From Aquimarina sp. AU474 (GTDB lineage: Bacteria > Bacteroidota > Bacteroidia > Flavobacteriales > Flavobacteriaceae): DNA of 64,000 nt. Below the pieces are notes generated by a model. It saw only the letters and a program-made list of their open reading frames with translations. It ran no database searches and was not told the origin of the DNA. Each line of letters starts with the position of its first letter. Position 1 is the stretch's first letter. A program made the position numbers and the translations under genes. Where the stretch lies: positions 1,302,001 through 1,366,000 of the forward strand of contig NZ_OMPE01000009.1 of NCBI RefSeq assembly GCF_900312815.1, written 5' to 3'. Positions 55,313 to 64,000 of the stretch are shown one piece after another.

Positions 55313-55795
55313 TTTTTGTGTTTTTAATAGTTATATTCTAAAAAATTTGAAAAAAGAAAACAATTGGCCAATCGTTTTTGAAAATATCAAAAGGTTTTAA
55401 GGTTTGATATGAGTTGAGACGCTATCAATTTTTTATACTTACAAGAAGTAATTTTAAAATAAAATGAATAATGTAGTTTTAACCTCTGTCAATTTTGGAT
55501 TTTATTGATTTTAAAGGTTTTACAAGGTAAATGGGTGAGAAGTGAATTTTTAATAAAGGATTTTTTTAACAAATAATTACCATGTTTTCACACTTTTTAT
55601 GAAAGCCCTAAAATTTTATAAGTGTTAGATAGCTAACGTGTTAAGTGGTCTTTTTTGGCTATTTAGGGATCACAATGAAAATATCCATTTTTGGTTTAAA
55701 AAAAATCAATATTGTGTTTTTAGAATTAAAAATATGGACCTATATAAAAGCCTAATTAGAAAATTAGTTAGTTGCATTTTTGGATATAGGTGTTT
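55313..55795. promoter_or_regulatory. Upstream region of paralogue A, motifs shared with paralogue B
   Basis: This gap of about 480 bp holds no gene. It shares ordered motifs with the region before paralogue B: TTGGCCAA (55364-55371) in an inverted repeat, TTTGATATGAGTTGAGACG (55403-55421), and the dyad GTTAG-ATAG-CTAAC (55624-55637) about 312 bp upstream of the start. Confidence 0.6.
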
Positions 55796-58700
55796 CTAAT
55801 TTAATTTGTAATAGACCGAATCATTTTCAAGGGCCATAAGTAGCTCTTGAGAAATATTAACTTTTTGTTTTCTACTTGGCATATGCAATTTTAATTGTTC
55901 AGCCATTTCATAGATTACAAAATTTAAGGTGTGATTTCCACTATGCTCAGTTAATAATTCTTTTAGTCCATCAATCCTAGAATCTGATAAATCGTTAATA
56001 TCTAATTGAATAGTAAGTTTTCTGGCATAACTCTCCATAACATCATGTAGTAGCTGAAAACTGTTAAATTGAACTCTAGGATCTCCTTTTTTACCGGTAT
56101 CACGATTAACCCAACCTTCTTTTACAAAAGCTTTTGCGTATACAAAAGTGCTTTGTACCAAAAATGGCCGGTGTTTCAGGTATTCTTCACCAAAAATTCT
56201 AAATTCATGAGCTGTGTTGTAATCTTCTACTATAAAGGTGGCCCATCCTTTTCCATTTTTAGAGGTACGATGTTCTACGCTACTAATTACACCGCCAAAA
56301 GAAAGTTCTCGATTAACATTGCTTTCCAGATCTGCAAAATTTAAAAGAGTTGAATTACAGAAATATTTCATTTCGTATTTAAAGTCATCTAGTGGATGTC
56401 CTGATAGATAGATCCCAACTACCTCTTTTTCGCGAGCTAGCTTTTCCATAGTTCCCCATTCTTCGCATGGAGGGACTACCGGCTCTGGTATTTGTACTTC
56501 ACTTGCTTCTCCAAATAAGCTAACTTGAGATGAGTTTTCGCTTTCTTGAAATTTAGATCCGTAACGCACCGCTTTCTCTAAGAATGTAATTCCGTCTCCT
56601 TCTTCATGAAAGTATTGTCCTCTATGTGTGTCACCAAACGAATCAAATCCTCCTGCTAATGCTAAGCTTTCGAAAGCTTTTTTATTTGCTGCTCTAAGGT
56701 CAATACGTTTTGCCAAATCAAAGATTGATTTAAAGGCGCCATCTTCTTTTCTGTTTTCAACTATTGTGGCAACTGCTCCAGAGCCAACACCTTTAATAGC
56801 TCCCATTCCAAATCGAACAGCACCATCTTTGTTTACAGAAAATTTACGATACGATTCATTTACATCTGGCCCAAGTACATCTAATTTCATGCGTTTACAT
56901 TCTTCCATGAAGAAAGTAACTTGCTTAATGTCATTCATATTGTTTGATAACACAGCGGCCATATACTCAGCTGGGTAATGTGCTTTGAGATATGCAGTTT
57001 GATAGGCAATCCAGGCATAACACGTGGAGTGAGATTTATTAAATGCATAGGCTGCAAAGGCTTCCCAGTCTTTCCATATTTTTTCTAACTTATCCTCGGC
57101 ATGTCCTTTCTCTGAAGCCTGTTGGATAAACTTAGGTTTCATTTTATCTAGGACGGCTTTTTGTTTTTTACCCATAGCTTTACGCAAAACATCAGCTTCA
57201 CCTTTGGTAAAATCGGCTAGCTTTTGCGAAAGCAACATCACCTGCTCTTGGTATACCGTGATTCCGTATGTTTCTTGAAGATATTCTTCACAAGCTTCAA
57301 GGTCATAAATAATTTCTTCGGTACCATGTTTTCTATTAATAAAACTTGGGATATATTCTAATGGACCTGGTCTATATAATGCATTCATGGCAATAAGATC
57401 TGCAAAAACCGAAGGTTTTAGTTCTTTCAGATATTTTTGCATCCCAGGAGATTCATATTGGAATATACCTACAGTTTCTCCCCTTTGAAAGAGTGCGTAG
57501 GTTTCTTCATCATCTAAAGGGAAATTTTCTGGATCAAGCTCGACACCATGTTTAGCTTTTACAATCTTTACGGTGTCTTTAATAAGGGTAAGTGTTTTAA
57601 GGCCCAAGAAATCCATTTTTAGCAAACCTGCATTCTCCACCACAGAGTTGTCAAACTGTGTGCAGTACATATCAGAATCTTTTGCTAAAGCAACAGGAAC
57701 AAATTTTGTTATATCATCTGGGGTGATAATTACACCACAGGCATGAATACCAGTATTTCTTACAGAACCTTCTAATACTCTTGCTTGGTTTAAGGTTTCT
57801 GCTTCAAGATCACTACCTTCTGCGATGTTAAGAAGTTCGTTTACTTTTTCTAATTCATCACTTCTAAATTTTTTCTTTAATGTGGCTTCGTCAACTCCAA
57901 AGATCTTGCCTAATTTGGACATATTAGGTATTAATTTGGCAATTCGATCTGCATCTCCAAGCGGAAGGTCTAGAACACGAGCTGTATCTCGTATTGAGGA
58001 CTTAGCTGCCATAGTACCGTAAGTAATAATTTGTGCTACTTGATTGGCGCCATATTTTTCAATCACATAATCCATAACTCGACCACGACCTTCATCGTCA
58101 AAATCAATATCAATATCGGGCATACTTACACGATCAGGATTTAGGAAACGCTCAAAAAGTAAATCATATTTAATAGGGTCAAGATTTGTGATCCAAAGGC
58201 AATAGGCAACTGCCGATCCTGCTGCCGATCCCCGACCAGGTCCTACAGATACGTCCATGTCTCTTGCCGCACGAATAAAATCTTCAACAATTAAAAAATA
58301 TCCTGGGTACCCTGTTTTTTCTATGACTTTAAGTTCGAAGTCTAAACGTTCGTCAATTTCTGGAGTAATTTCTCTATATCTTTTTTTGGCACCCTCATAG
58401 GTAATATGCCTTAAATATTTATTCTCACCACGCTTTCCTCCGTCGAGCTTATCTTCTTCAAATAAAAATTCTTGAGGAATATCAAATGCGGGTAATAATA
58501 CATCTCTGGCAAGTACAAAAGGTTCGATCTTATCTACAATTTCTTCAACATTTATAATCGCCTCTGGCAAGTCCTTGAAGAGATTTTTCATCTCTTCTTG
58601 AGTTTTGAAATAATACTCTTGGTTGGGTAAACCATAACGATAACCTCGACCTCTGCCTATTGGTGTCGCCTGTTTTTCACCGTCTTTAACACATAATAAA

Positions 58701-60181
58701 ATATCATGAGCATTGGCATCTTTTTTCTCACAATAATAAGTATTATTGGTCGCTACGGTTTTTATTTGGTGTTTCTTAGCAAACTCAATAAGAACCTGAT
58801 TAACTCTGTTCTCATCTTCCTGATTATGACGCATGATCTCGATATAGAGATCTTCTCCAAACTCTTGGTGCCACCATAATAAGGCTTCTTCTGCTTGTTT
58901 TTCACCTATATTTAAAACTTTACTAGGAACCTCACCATAAAGGTTTCCTGTAAGAATAATGATGTCATCTTTATATTGCTTAACTACTTCTTTATCAATT
59001 CTAGGCAGGTAATAGAAACCATCTACGAAAGCAATAGAAGACATTTTTGCCAGATTATGATATCCGTTTTTATTTTTGGCAAGCATCACAATTTGATATC
59101 CGTTATCTTTTCTAGATTTGTCTTTGTGATTTTCGCAAACAAAAAATTCGACACCAACAATTGGTTTCATTTCTATGCCCTCAGGCTCCTGGCCATTTTC
59201 TACAGCTTCGGCATTAGCCGCTTTAACGCTTTTATTGTGATTAGATACTGCTTGTACAAAATGAAAAGCTCCCATCATATTGGCGTGATCAGTCATGGCT
59301 ACAGCGTTCATCTTATGCTGCGCTGCTACTTTTACCAAATCAGGAATGCTTGTTGTAGATTGTAATACAGAAAATTGAGTGTGATTGTGTAAATGGGTAA
59401 AATCTACTTCATCAAGAGCTGCAATATTTTGATTTATTTCTTGCTGAGATAGATTGGTAGTTTCTTTTTTGGTGAGCTCTTCTCGAATTTTTTGAGAAGC
59501 TTTTTTCAGGTTAATATGTTTTAACCCGATGAGCTGAATAGGCTCTGGGTTAATTTCTACGAAATTTTGAAAATAATCAGATTGTACATCTAACTCTTCC
59601 AGTGTAAACGTTTGCTTACGAATTAATTCAAAGAAACACCTTGTTGTGGCTTCTACATCGGCGGTAGCATTATGCGCCTCACCAAAGGCAATACCAAATA
59701 AGTGCTGATGCAATTCGGTTAAAGTAGGTAGTTTAAATTTACCACCTCTACCACCGGGGATTTGACATAGACTTGCGGTTGTTTCAGTACAAGTATCAAG
59801 AACAGGAAGATTTTGTAATTCATTTTCTACTTCTAAACGATAGAATTCTGCACCCATGATATTAACGTCAAAACCTACATTTTGCCCTACGACGAATTTT
59901 GTTTTGGATAAGGCAATATTAAATTTTTCAAGAACCTCTTGCAGGGTTATTCCATCTTGTTCTGCCAATTCTGTAGAGATACCATGTATTTTTTCTGCAT
60001 CATATGGGATATTAAATCCATCTGGTTTAACCAAATAATCTTGATGTTCGATACAATTACCCATTGCGTCATGCAATTGCCATGCAATTTGAATACAACG
60101 CGGCCAGTTGTCGGTATCGCTTATGGGAGCATCCCAACGTTTTGGTAACCCAGTAGTTTCAGTATCAAAGATTAAATACAT
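55796..60181 (-). CDS. dnaE: DNA polymerase III alpha subunit with N-terminal exonuclease domain
   Basis: 1461 residues. An N-terminal DEDD 3'-5' exonuclease domain (about 1-185: LIFDTETTGLPKRWD, GQNVGFDVNIMG, HNATADVEATTRCFF) is joined to a PHP domain beginning near 262 (THLHNHTQFSVL). The polymerase core contains GPGRGSAAGSAVAYCLWI and the catalytic acids in PDIDIDFDDEGRGRV near 685-700, then KMDFLGLKTL, finger and beta-binding regions, and an OB fold near the C terminus (LSFGGVISSVEHRTSKNGK). It is the replicative polymerase, and the fused exonuclease could supply proofreading in cis. It stands alone between two paralogous lipoprotein genes on the same strand. Confidence 0.95.
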   Translation of the reverse strand: MYLIFDTETTGLPKRWDAPISDTDNWPRCIQIAWQLHDAMGNCIEHQDYLVKPDGFNIPYDAEKIHGISTELAEQDGITLQEVLEKFNIALSKTKFVVGQNVGFDVNIMGAEFYRLEVENELQNLPVLDTCTETTASLCQIPGGRGGKFKLPTLTELHQHLFGIAFGEAHNATADVEATTRCFFELIRKQTFTLEELDVQSDYFQNFVEINPEPIQLIGLKHINLKKASQKIREELTKKETTNLSQQEINQNIAALDEVDFTHLHNHTQFSVLQSTTSIPDLVKVAAQHKMNAVAMTDHANMMGAFHFVQAVSNHNKSVKAANAEAVENGQEPEGIEMKPIVGVEFFVCENHKDKSRKDNGYQIVMLAKNKNGYHNLAKMSSIAFVDGFYYLPRIDKEVVKQYKDDIIILTGNLYGEVPSKVLNIGEKQAEEALLWWHQEFGEDLYIEIMRHNQEDENRVNQVLIEFAKKHQIKTVATNNTYYCEKKDANAHDILLCVKDGEKQATPIGRGRGYRYGLPNQEYYFKTQEEMKNLFKDLPEAIINVEEIVDKIEPFVLARDVLLPAFDIPQEFLFEEDKLDGGKRGENKYLRHITYEGAKKRYREITPEIDERLDFELKVIEKTGYPGYFLIVEDFIRAARDMDVSVGPGRGSAAGSAVAYCLWITNLDPIKYDLLFERFLNPDRVSMPDIDIDFDDEGRGRVMDYVIEKYGANQVAQIITYGTMAAKSSIRDTARVLDLPLGDADRIAKLIPNMSKLGKIFGVDEATLKKKFRSDELEKVNELLNIAEGSDLEAETLNQARVLEGSVRNTGIHACGVIITPDDITKFVPVALAKDSDMYCTQFDNSVVENAGLLKMDFLGLKTLTLIKDTVKIVKAKHGVELDPENFPLDDEETYALFQRGETVGIFQYESPGMQKYLKELKPSVFADLIAMNALYRPGPLEYIPSFINRKHGTEEIIYDLEACEEYLQETYGITVYQEQVMLLSQKLADFTKGEADVLRKAMGKKQKAVLDKMKPKFIQQASEKGHAEDKLEKIWKDWEAFAAYAFNKSHSTCYAWIAYQTAYLKAHYPAEYMAAVLSNNMNDIKQVTFFMEECKRMKLDVLGPDVNESYRKFSVNKDGAVRFGMGAIKGVGSGAVATIVENRKEDGAFKSIFDLAKRIDLRAANKKAFESLALAGGFDSFGDTHRGQYFHEEGDGITFLEKAVRYGSKFQESENSSQVSLFGEASEVQIPEPVVPPCEEWGTMEKLAREKEVVGIYLSGHPLDDFKYEMKYFCNSTLLNFADLESNVNRELSFGGVISSVEHRTSKNGKGWATFIVEDYNTAHEFRIFGEEYLKHRPFLVQSTFVYAKAFVKEGWVNRDTGKKGDPRVQFNSFQLLHDVMESYARKLTIQLDINDLSDSRIDGLKELLTEHSGNHTLNFVIYEMAEQLKLHMPSRKQKVNISQELLMALENDSVYYKLN

Positions 60182-60352
60182 AAAAGATATATTTCGAGAA
60201 AATTAAACCCTTACTATAGACTTTCAAAAATACGTAAAATCATAGGTTGTATTTTTGAAAAGTTATCCCAAATTATTAACCATATAGTTACGAGGATTAT
60301 ATTCAATATTTTCTTTTTGTTCTGGTAAGAGATATTTATGTCGATCATAAGA

Positions 60353-60388
60353 AAAAACCTTAGCAACAGAAATGTTACTAAGGTTTTT
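60353..60388 (-). terminator. Terminator of the second paralogous lipoprotein gene
   Basis: AAAAACCTTAG (60353-60363) pairs with CTAAGGTTTTT (60378-60388). On the minus strand it is followed by a T-run (A-run 60352-60357). Confidence 0.8.
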
Positions 60389-60419
60389 AGGTGCTCAAAA
60401 ACGATATTTTAATTGTTTT

Positions 60420-61721
60420 CTAATTATTGCGTGGGGTTCCAATTTGGGTGCCGATTACGTTTGCTTCCGGTTGAGTGATTACCGGGCAATTGATAATTGC
60501 ACCTGTAGCGGTTAATAAATTCGAAAGTGAGTTTGCTAATGGGCTTGGGTTTGCATTTCCTCTAAAAGGAATTAAAGTTCCATCTGCCAGAAGTTCATTT
60601 ATTTGATCAAAACTTCTTAAAATTGGGCGCTCAGATTCTGCAACGGTAAATTCTGTAATATGTGCATCCCACATAGGAGCATATCTTTCGTCTCTAGGAT
60701 CTATAGGGAATGTATTTGTTGGGTCTTGTACTTGTCGATCGCTTAATGATGCAGAATTAAGACCTTGTACTCCATTTCCATCTGTATCTGTCGTTCTTCC
60801 GTTTGCAGTTGGACTAAAGGGTAACATAGAGCCTCCTGGAAACAATCCAAAAGTTGGTAATTGCGCTAACCTTGGTGCAAAAACACCTAATTCTATAGTT
60901 GCAGGCCCTGGGTCCGAAGTATCAGTTACAATATGGAAATAATAAGGCTTTCCGTTTTGCCATCCATCTAATAATTGCATAACTACAGCAGCTTGATCTG
61001 GTGCAAAGTTTGGATTGTTTAAATCATCTTCTTGCCCTGGACCATTTCCATCTGGATGTGGAATTCTATCATGAATACCTGTGCTGTTGGCAACAGGTTG
61101 AGCATTAATCACAGCTCCACCAGGTAATACTACATAAGAAGACCATCTTGCATCGGCAATAGCTCCTGGGTTAACTTCTGCAGGTGGAAACCCGAATAAT
61201 AAACCGTCTTGCGGCCCGGCTATCAAAGATCTTTTTGGAGAAAAATCTACTGATCCTTCAAAAACTAATCTTCCTTCATCTGTCCATGTTGCATTTTGTT
61301 CACCACCAGACCCTATTGAAGCAGCCATTCTAGGAGAAAAGATAACGCCCAAATCTCTAGCTAAATCTCTATCAGATGCTTCTGTGATTACGTAATATAA
61401 TTCTCGAGGGCCATTTGATGTGGTTTCCCAGCCTTTAAACATTGGAAATCTCGCTGTTGGTCCAGCGGGTACAATCGATCTATCTGTGCGATAGTCAATA
61501 CCTAGTACACTTGGTAAAAATACATTTTGATCCGCTGTAAATGTAAGAATAGGGTTATCTGCATCATAAGGAACTCCTCCATCTTGACGAATACTTTCTA
61601 ATAATAAACTAGCTTCAGAGGGGGGTGGAAGATCTATGCCCGGTGAATCATCATCATCGCTGCAGGCAACAAATATAGAACAGGCCATTAGGCTTAAAAA
61701 TATGGTTCTTAAATTTTTCAT
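60420..61721 (-). CDS. Unrecognised exported lipoprotein, paralogue B
   Basis: 433 residues with lipobox SIFVAC and a short acidic linker (SDDDDSPGIDLPPP). From LLLESIRQDGGVPY to the final IGTQIGTPRNN it aligns with paralogue A with few gaps, sharing all the long motifs listed there. Family unknown. It is upstream of dnaE on the same strand, but a terminator separates it, so it is an independent unit. The near-identity with paralogue A and the shared promoter-region motifs indicate duplication of gene plus control region, or strong selection on both. Confidence 0.75.
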   Translation of the reverse strand: MKNLRTIFLSLMACSIFVACSDDDDSPGIDLPPPSEASLLLESIRQDGGVPYDADNPILTFTADQNVFLPSVLGIDYRTDRSIVPAGPTARFPMFKGWETTSNGPRELYYVITEASDRDLARDLGVIFSPRMAASIGSGGEQNATWTDEGRLVFEGSVDFSPKRSLIAGPQDGLLFGFPPAEVNPGAIADARWSSYVVLPGGAVINAQPVANSTGIHDRIPHPDGNGPGQEDDLNNPNFAPDQAAVVMQLLDGWQNGKPYYFHIVTDTSDPGPATIELGVFAPRLAQLPTFGLFPGGSMLPFSPTANGRTTDTDGNGVQGLNSASLSDRQVQDPTNTFPIDPRDERYAPMWDAHITEFTVAESERPILRSFDQINELLADGTLIPFRGNANPSPLANSLSNLLTATGAIINCPVITQPEANVIGTQIGTPRNN

Positions 61722-62201
61722 TTTTGTGTTTTTAAAATGTTTGTACTTATTAAAGAAAAACAGTTGGCCAATTGTTTCTGTAAATCGAAAAAAGTGATTT
61801 TGTATTTTGATATAAGTTGAGACGATAGAATATCTTGTTCTTACACTGCGAAAACCATTGTAATAAGTAAAATTTATAGACTTCCTATTTTTGATAACTA
61901 AAAAACATACTGTTTTAGAGGGTTTTAGGCTAAAAATGACGAGATTTTTTTTTGAAAAAAAAGATTGATTTTATAGAATTATTAGCAATTAATTAACAAA
62001 AAAGTAAGATTGTTGAGGAGTTGTTAAAGCCTGTAAATGTTAGGTATCTAACATATTTAGAGGGAGTGATTGCTTGAATTTGAGGTGTTCTGTTAGAGAT
62101 TCTTATACGGTGAGTTTCTAGTATGAAGAACTATTATTGAGAAAAAGAAAAGCACTCATTATTAAAAATGAGTGCTTTCCATCGTCAAGTTGAGTTGGTG
62201 T
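61722..62201. promoter_or_regulatory. Upstream region of paralogue B, motifs shared with paralogue A
   Basis: This gap of about 480 bp holds no gene. Motifs: TTGGCCAA (61764-61771), TTTGATATAAGTTGAGACG (61806-61824) and the dyad GTTAG-GTAT-CTAAC (62039-62052) about 318 bp upstream of the start. The same order and similar distances occur before paralogue A. Confidence 0.6.
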
Positions 62202-63044
62202 TTAATAACCAAAATCAAAGAAACCTTCTGATACTTGAATACCGCTTCTTGTTTCAAATTCGAAACTTCCACGAATACATTGTGTATCTATATCGTGTTC
62301 TGCTATTATTAATGTTCCTAAGGATGCAGAGGATTTGTCTTTATTTGCAGCATATGTTGCACTGTAATCACCCGAACCTGAAAGAGCATAAGTACCTGGT
62401 GTTACTCCTGAAGGAAATACTACAGTGATTTCTCCTGATTCATTAGTGGCTTTAATAAGGATAGATGCATCGTTTACGCCAAAAAGATTAGCGTCATGAT
62501 TATCAGTAATCATTTCGGCACCATCAATAAGTGCTGTTAAAGACGCGTTTAGGAGGCATGGATTAATTTCATCAACTTCTTCTTCCTCTTCGATTGAACC
62601 GTTTACGATAGGTAATCTGTAGAACCAGCCATTGTTAAAGTCTAGAGTTTTACCATTACTATCGGTTAAATCTTTAAAAAAGAAATTACCAGAAATCTCA
62701 TTATTAAATATTTCAGTAATTACAACTTCTCCTTGAGTTTCTCCATTTTTAGAAGTAAACTTCTTTTGGTTATTAAGGAAACTAACTTTACTTAAGGTCT
62801 GTTGTTTGATCTTATAAGTTCCAACTTTGGTTGATGAAGTTGTAAAACTTATGGATTTTTCTCCCTCGCTTCCTGAAATGACTAACGTACCGTCGTCATA
62901 AATAACTGCTTTTTTAATTGTAGATCTAAATGTCTCTCCATCGACTTTTGCCTGTAAGGCAGGGTCATTGATCTCGATATCAGTTGAGCAGGAAGTAATA
63001 GTAAGGCAGAAAACTGCTAAAATTATAGTAGTTATTCTAATCAT
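62202..63044 (-). CDS. DUF6252-like lipoprotein
   Basis: 280 residues from ATG 63044. The signal ends in a lipobox, LTITSC. Two similar beta domains (about 25-145 and 175-280) carry the pattern ALQAKVDGETFRS and SLTALIDGAEMI, each followed by a strand-rich region with TSSTKVGTYKI and SGVTPGTYALSG. This resembles DUF6252 proteins common in flavobacteria; function unknown. The start was chosen at the Met that begins the signal peptide, since upstream residues do not form one. The gene is divergent from rpsP. Confidence 0.72.
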   Translation of the reverse strand: MIRITTIILAVFCLTITSCSTDIEINDPALQAKVDGETFRSTIKKAVIYDDGTLVISGSEGEKSISFTTSSTKVGTYKIKQQTLSKVSFLNNQKKFTSKNGETQGEVVITEIFNNEISGNFFFKDLTDSNGKTLDFNNGWFYRLPIVNGSIEEEEEVDEINPCLLNASLTALIDGAEMITDNHDANLFGVNDASILIKATNESGEITVVFPSGVTPGTYALSGSGDYSATYAANKDKSSASLGTLIIAEHDIDTQCIRGSFEFETRSGIQVSEGFFDFGY

Positions 63045-63389
63045 AGGCTTGGGGCTTTTGCAATATTTGACTATGTTTTTAAGCATAGTTAAAATGTTTA
63101 CCTTACAAACATATGAGGAAATTCCGAAGAAAACAATTTTTTTATCGAAAAAAAGCACATAATATCGATGAAATACACAAAAACGATAATTTTTATAGTT
63201 TTAAACTTAATTTATGCGGATTTCGTCTTACAAAAATAACGACAAGAATTCCCTGGAATGGGATAAAAAAGGATAAAGCATTCGTTTAAAGAATGATAAA
63301 CTTTAAAATATGTGATTCTTTTCAATTAAAAATAACTACATTTGCGCCCTCAATTATAAACCGGGTCGTGAACCCAAAAATTAATTTTT
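63045..63389. promoter_or_regulatory. rpsP promoter region and divergent gap
   Basis: TACATTTG at 63337-63344 on the plus strand fits the -7 element TAnnTTTG, about 45 bases before rpsP. A small hairpin GGGT-CGTGA-ACCC (63363-63375) lies in the leader. The rest of the gap holds no gene that I can support. Confidence 0.6.
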
Positions 63390-63911
63390 ATGCCTGTTAA
63401 AATCAGATTACAGAGACACGGTAAAAAAGGAAAACCTTTTTACTGGATCGTAGCAGCTGATGCTAGATCAAAAAGAGATGGTAGATTTCTTGAAAAATTA
63501 GGGACTTACAATCCAAACGTAAACCCAGCGGGTATCGACCTTAATGTTGATAATGCAGTAAAGTGGTTGCAGAATGGTGCACAACCAACTGATACAGCAA
63601 GAGCTATTTTATCTTATAAAGGAGTTATGCTTAAGAATCACCTTGCAGGTGGAGTAAGAAAAGGAGCTTTGACTGAAGAACAAGCTGAAGAAAAGTTTCA
63701 AGCTTGGGTATCAGAAAAAGAAGGATCTGTAGATGCTAAGAAAGATGCTCTTGCCAAAGCTGATGCAGCTGAGAAAGCAAAAGCTCTTGCAGCTGAGAAA
63801 GAAGTAAATGCGAAGCGTGAGGCTGAGGCTGCGCAAGCAAATGCAGAAGAAGTAGTAGAAGAAGCTCCAGAAGCTGAAACTGCTTCAGAAGCTAGCAACG
63901 AAGAAGAATAG
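63390..63911 (+). CDS. rpsP: 30S ribosomal protein S16
   Basis: 173 residues. The S16 domain (about 1-80: [51 protein letters not shown]) is intact. A C-terminal tail of about 70 residues is rich in Ala, Glu and Lys and probably extended or helical, as is common in Bacteroidota S16. It precedes rimM by 14 bases, the usual rpsP-rimM order. Confidence 0.96.
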   Translation: MPVKIRLQRHGKKGKPFYWIVAADARSKRDGRFLEKLGTYNPNVNPAGIDLNVDNAVKWLQNGAQPTDTARAILSYKGVMLKNHLAGGVRKGALTEEQAEEKFQAWVSEKEGSVDAKKDALAKADAAEKAKALAAEKEVNAKREAEAAQANAEEVVEEAPEAETASEASNEEE

Positions 63912-63925
63912 TTGCATTATTGACG

Positions 63926-64000
63926 ATGAAGAAAGAAGAATGCTTCTATCTAGGTAAAATCGTAAGTAAATTTAGCTTTAAGGGCGAGGTATTGATTAAA
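63926..64000 (+). CDS. rimM: Ribosome maturation factor RimM, 5' part
   Basis: The first 25 codons run to the window edge: [20 protein letters not shown] followed by EVLIK. The pattern [14 protein letters not shown] is the start of the RimM N-terminal barrel, and the position after rpsP supports it. RimM assists 30S maturation. Truncated by the window, not by mutation. Confidence 0.85.
   Translation, partial: MKKEECFYLGKIVSKFSFKGEVLIK

Overview
The window looks like chromosomal DNA of a marine member of the Flavobacteriaceae (Bacteroidota), perhaps close to Aquimarina; the genus is inference. The support is low GC, several large secreted enzymes ending in type IX secretion (T9SS) C-terminal sorting domains, promoter -7 elements of the Bacteroidota form TAnnTTTG, tRNA genes without encoded CCA, and families typical of the phylum (NagB with a PIG-L domain, BlaI/BlaR1-M56 pairs, DUF4230, DUF4260, exonuclease-fused DnaE).

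Layout. 1-5.9 kb: end of an unidentified gene, cutC, a NagB/PIG-L fusion, a small orphan ORF beside a 36-bp perfect palindrome, an AraC regulator, tRNA-Leu(UAG) and an M20 peptidase. 6-13.4 kb: a secreted M43 metalloprotease, a BlaI/BlaR1-type pair and a DUF4407 membrane protein. 13.5-19.3 kb: a hydroxyproline catabolic operon (D-hydroxyproline dehydrogenase, 4-hydroxyproline epimerase, ketoglutarate-semialdehyde dehydrogenase, deaminase) with a divergent AraC regulator. 19.3-27.6 kb: a long minus-strand run with ruvC, hemW (apparently using an ATC start codon), small enzymes, a membrane-anchored MutS-like ATPase and a nitrilase-family amidase.

27.6-46.7 kb: the most striking part. A TPR/LuxR-type regulator diverges from a polysaccharide-degradation block: a degraded GH16 relic, a beta-helix/ricin protein, a 2134-residue GH9-CBM3-PKD-PKD-X-Y-Y-X-PKD-GH48 protein, a GH5 (E1-like) endoglucanase with PKD repeats and CBM3, and a DUF5060/CBM6 protein. 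The four intact proteins each carry a secretion signal and a T9SS tail, and no SusC/SusD pair lies in the window. Together they would supply an endoglucanase, a processive GH9 and a GH48 cellobiohydrolase at or outside the cell surface.

46.7-51.4 kb: a second BlaI/BlaR1 pair with a TPR protein, preceded by three matching operator-like dyads, then two small membrane proteins. 51.4-53.6 kb: a double-glycine-leader, Cys-rich peptide precursor, a stack of hairpins that may be a small RNA, tRNA-Asp(GUC), a DUF58 protein and trxA. 53.9-63 kb: dnaE, flanked by two close paralogues of an unrecognised lipoprotein that share upstream motifs, then a DUF6252-like lipoprotein. 63.4-64 kb: rpsP and the start of rimM.
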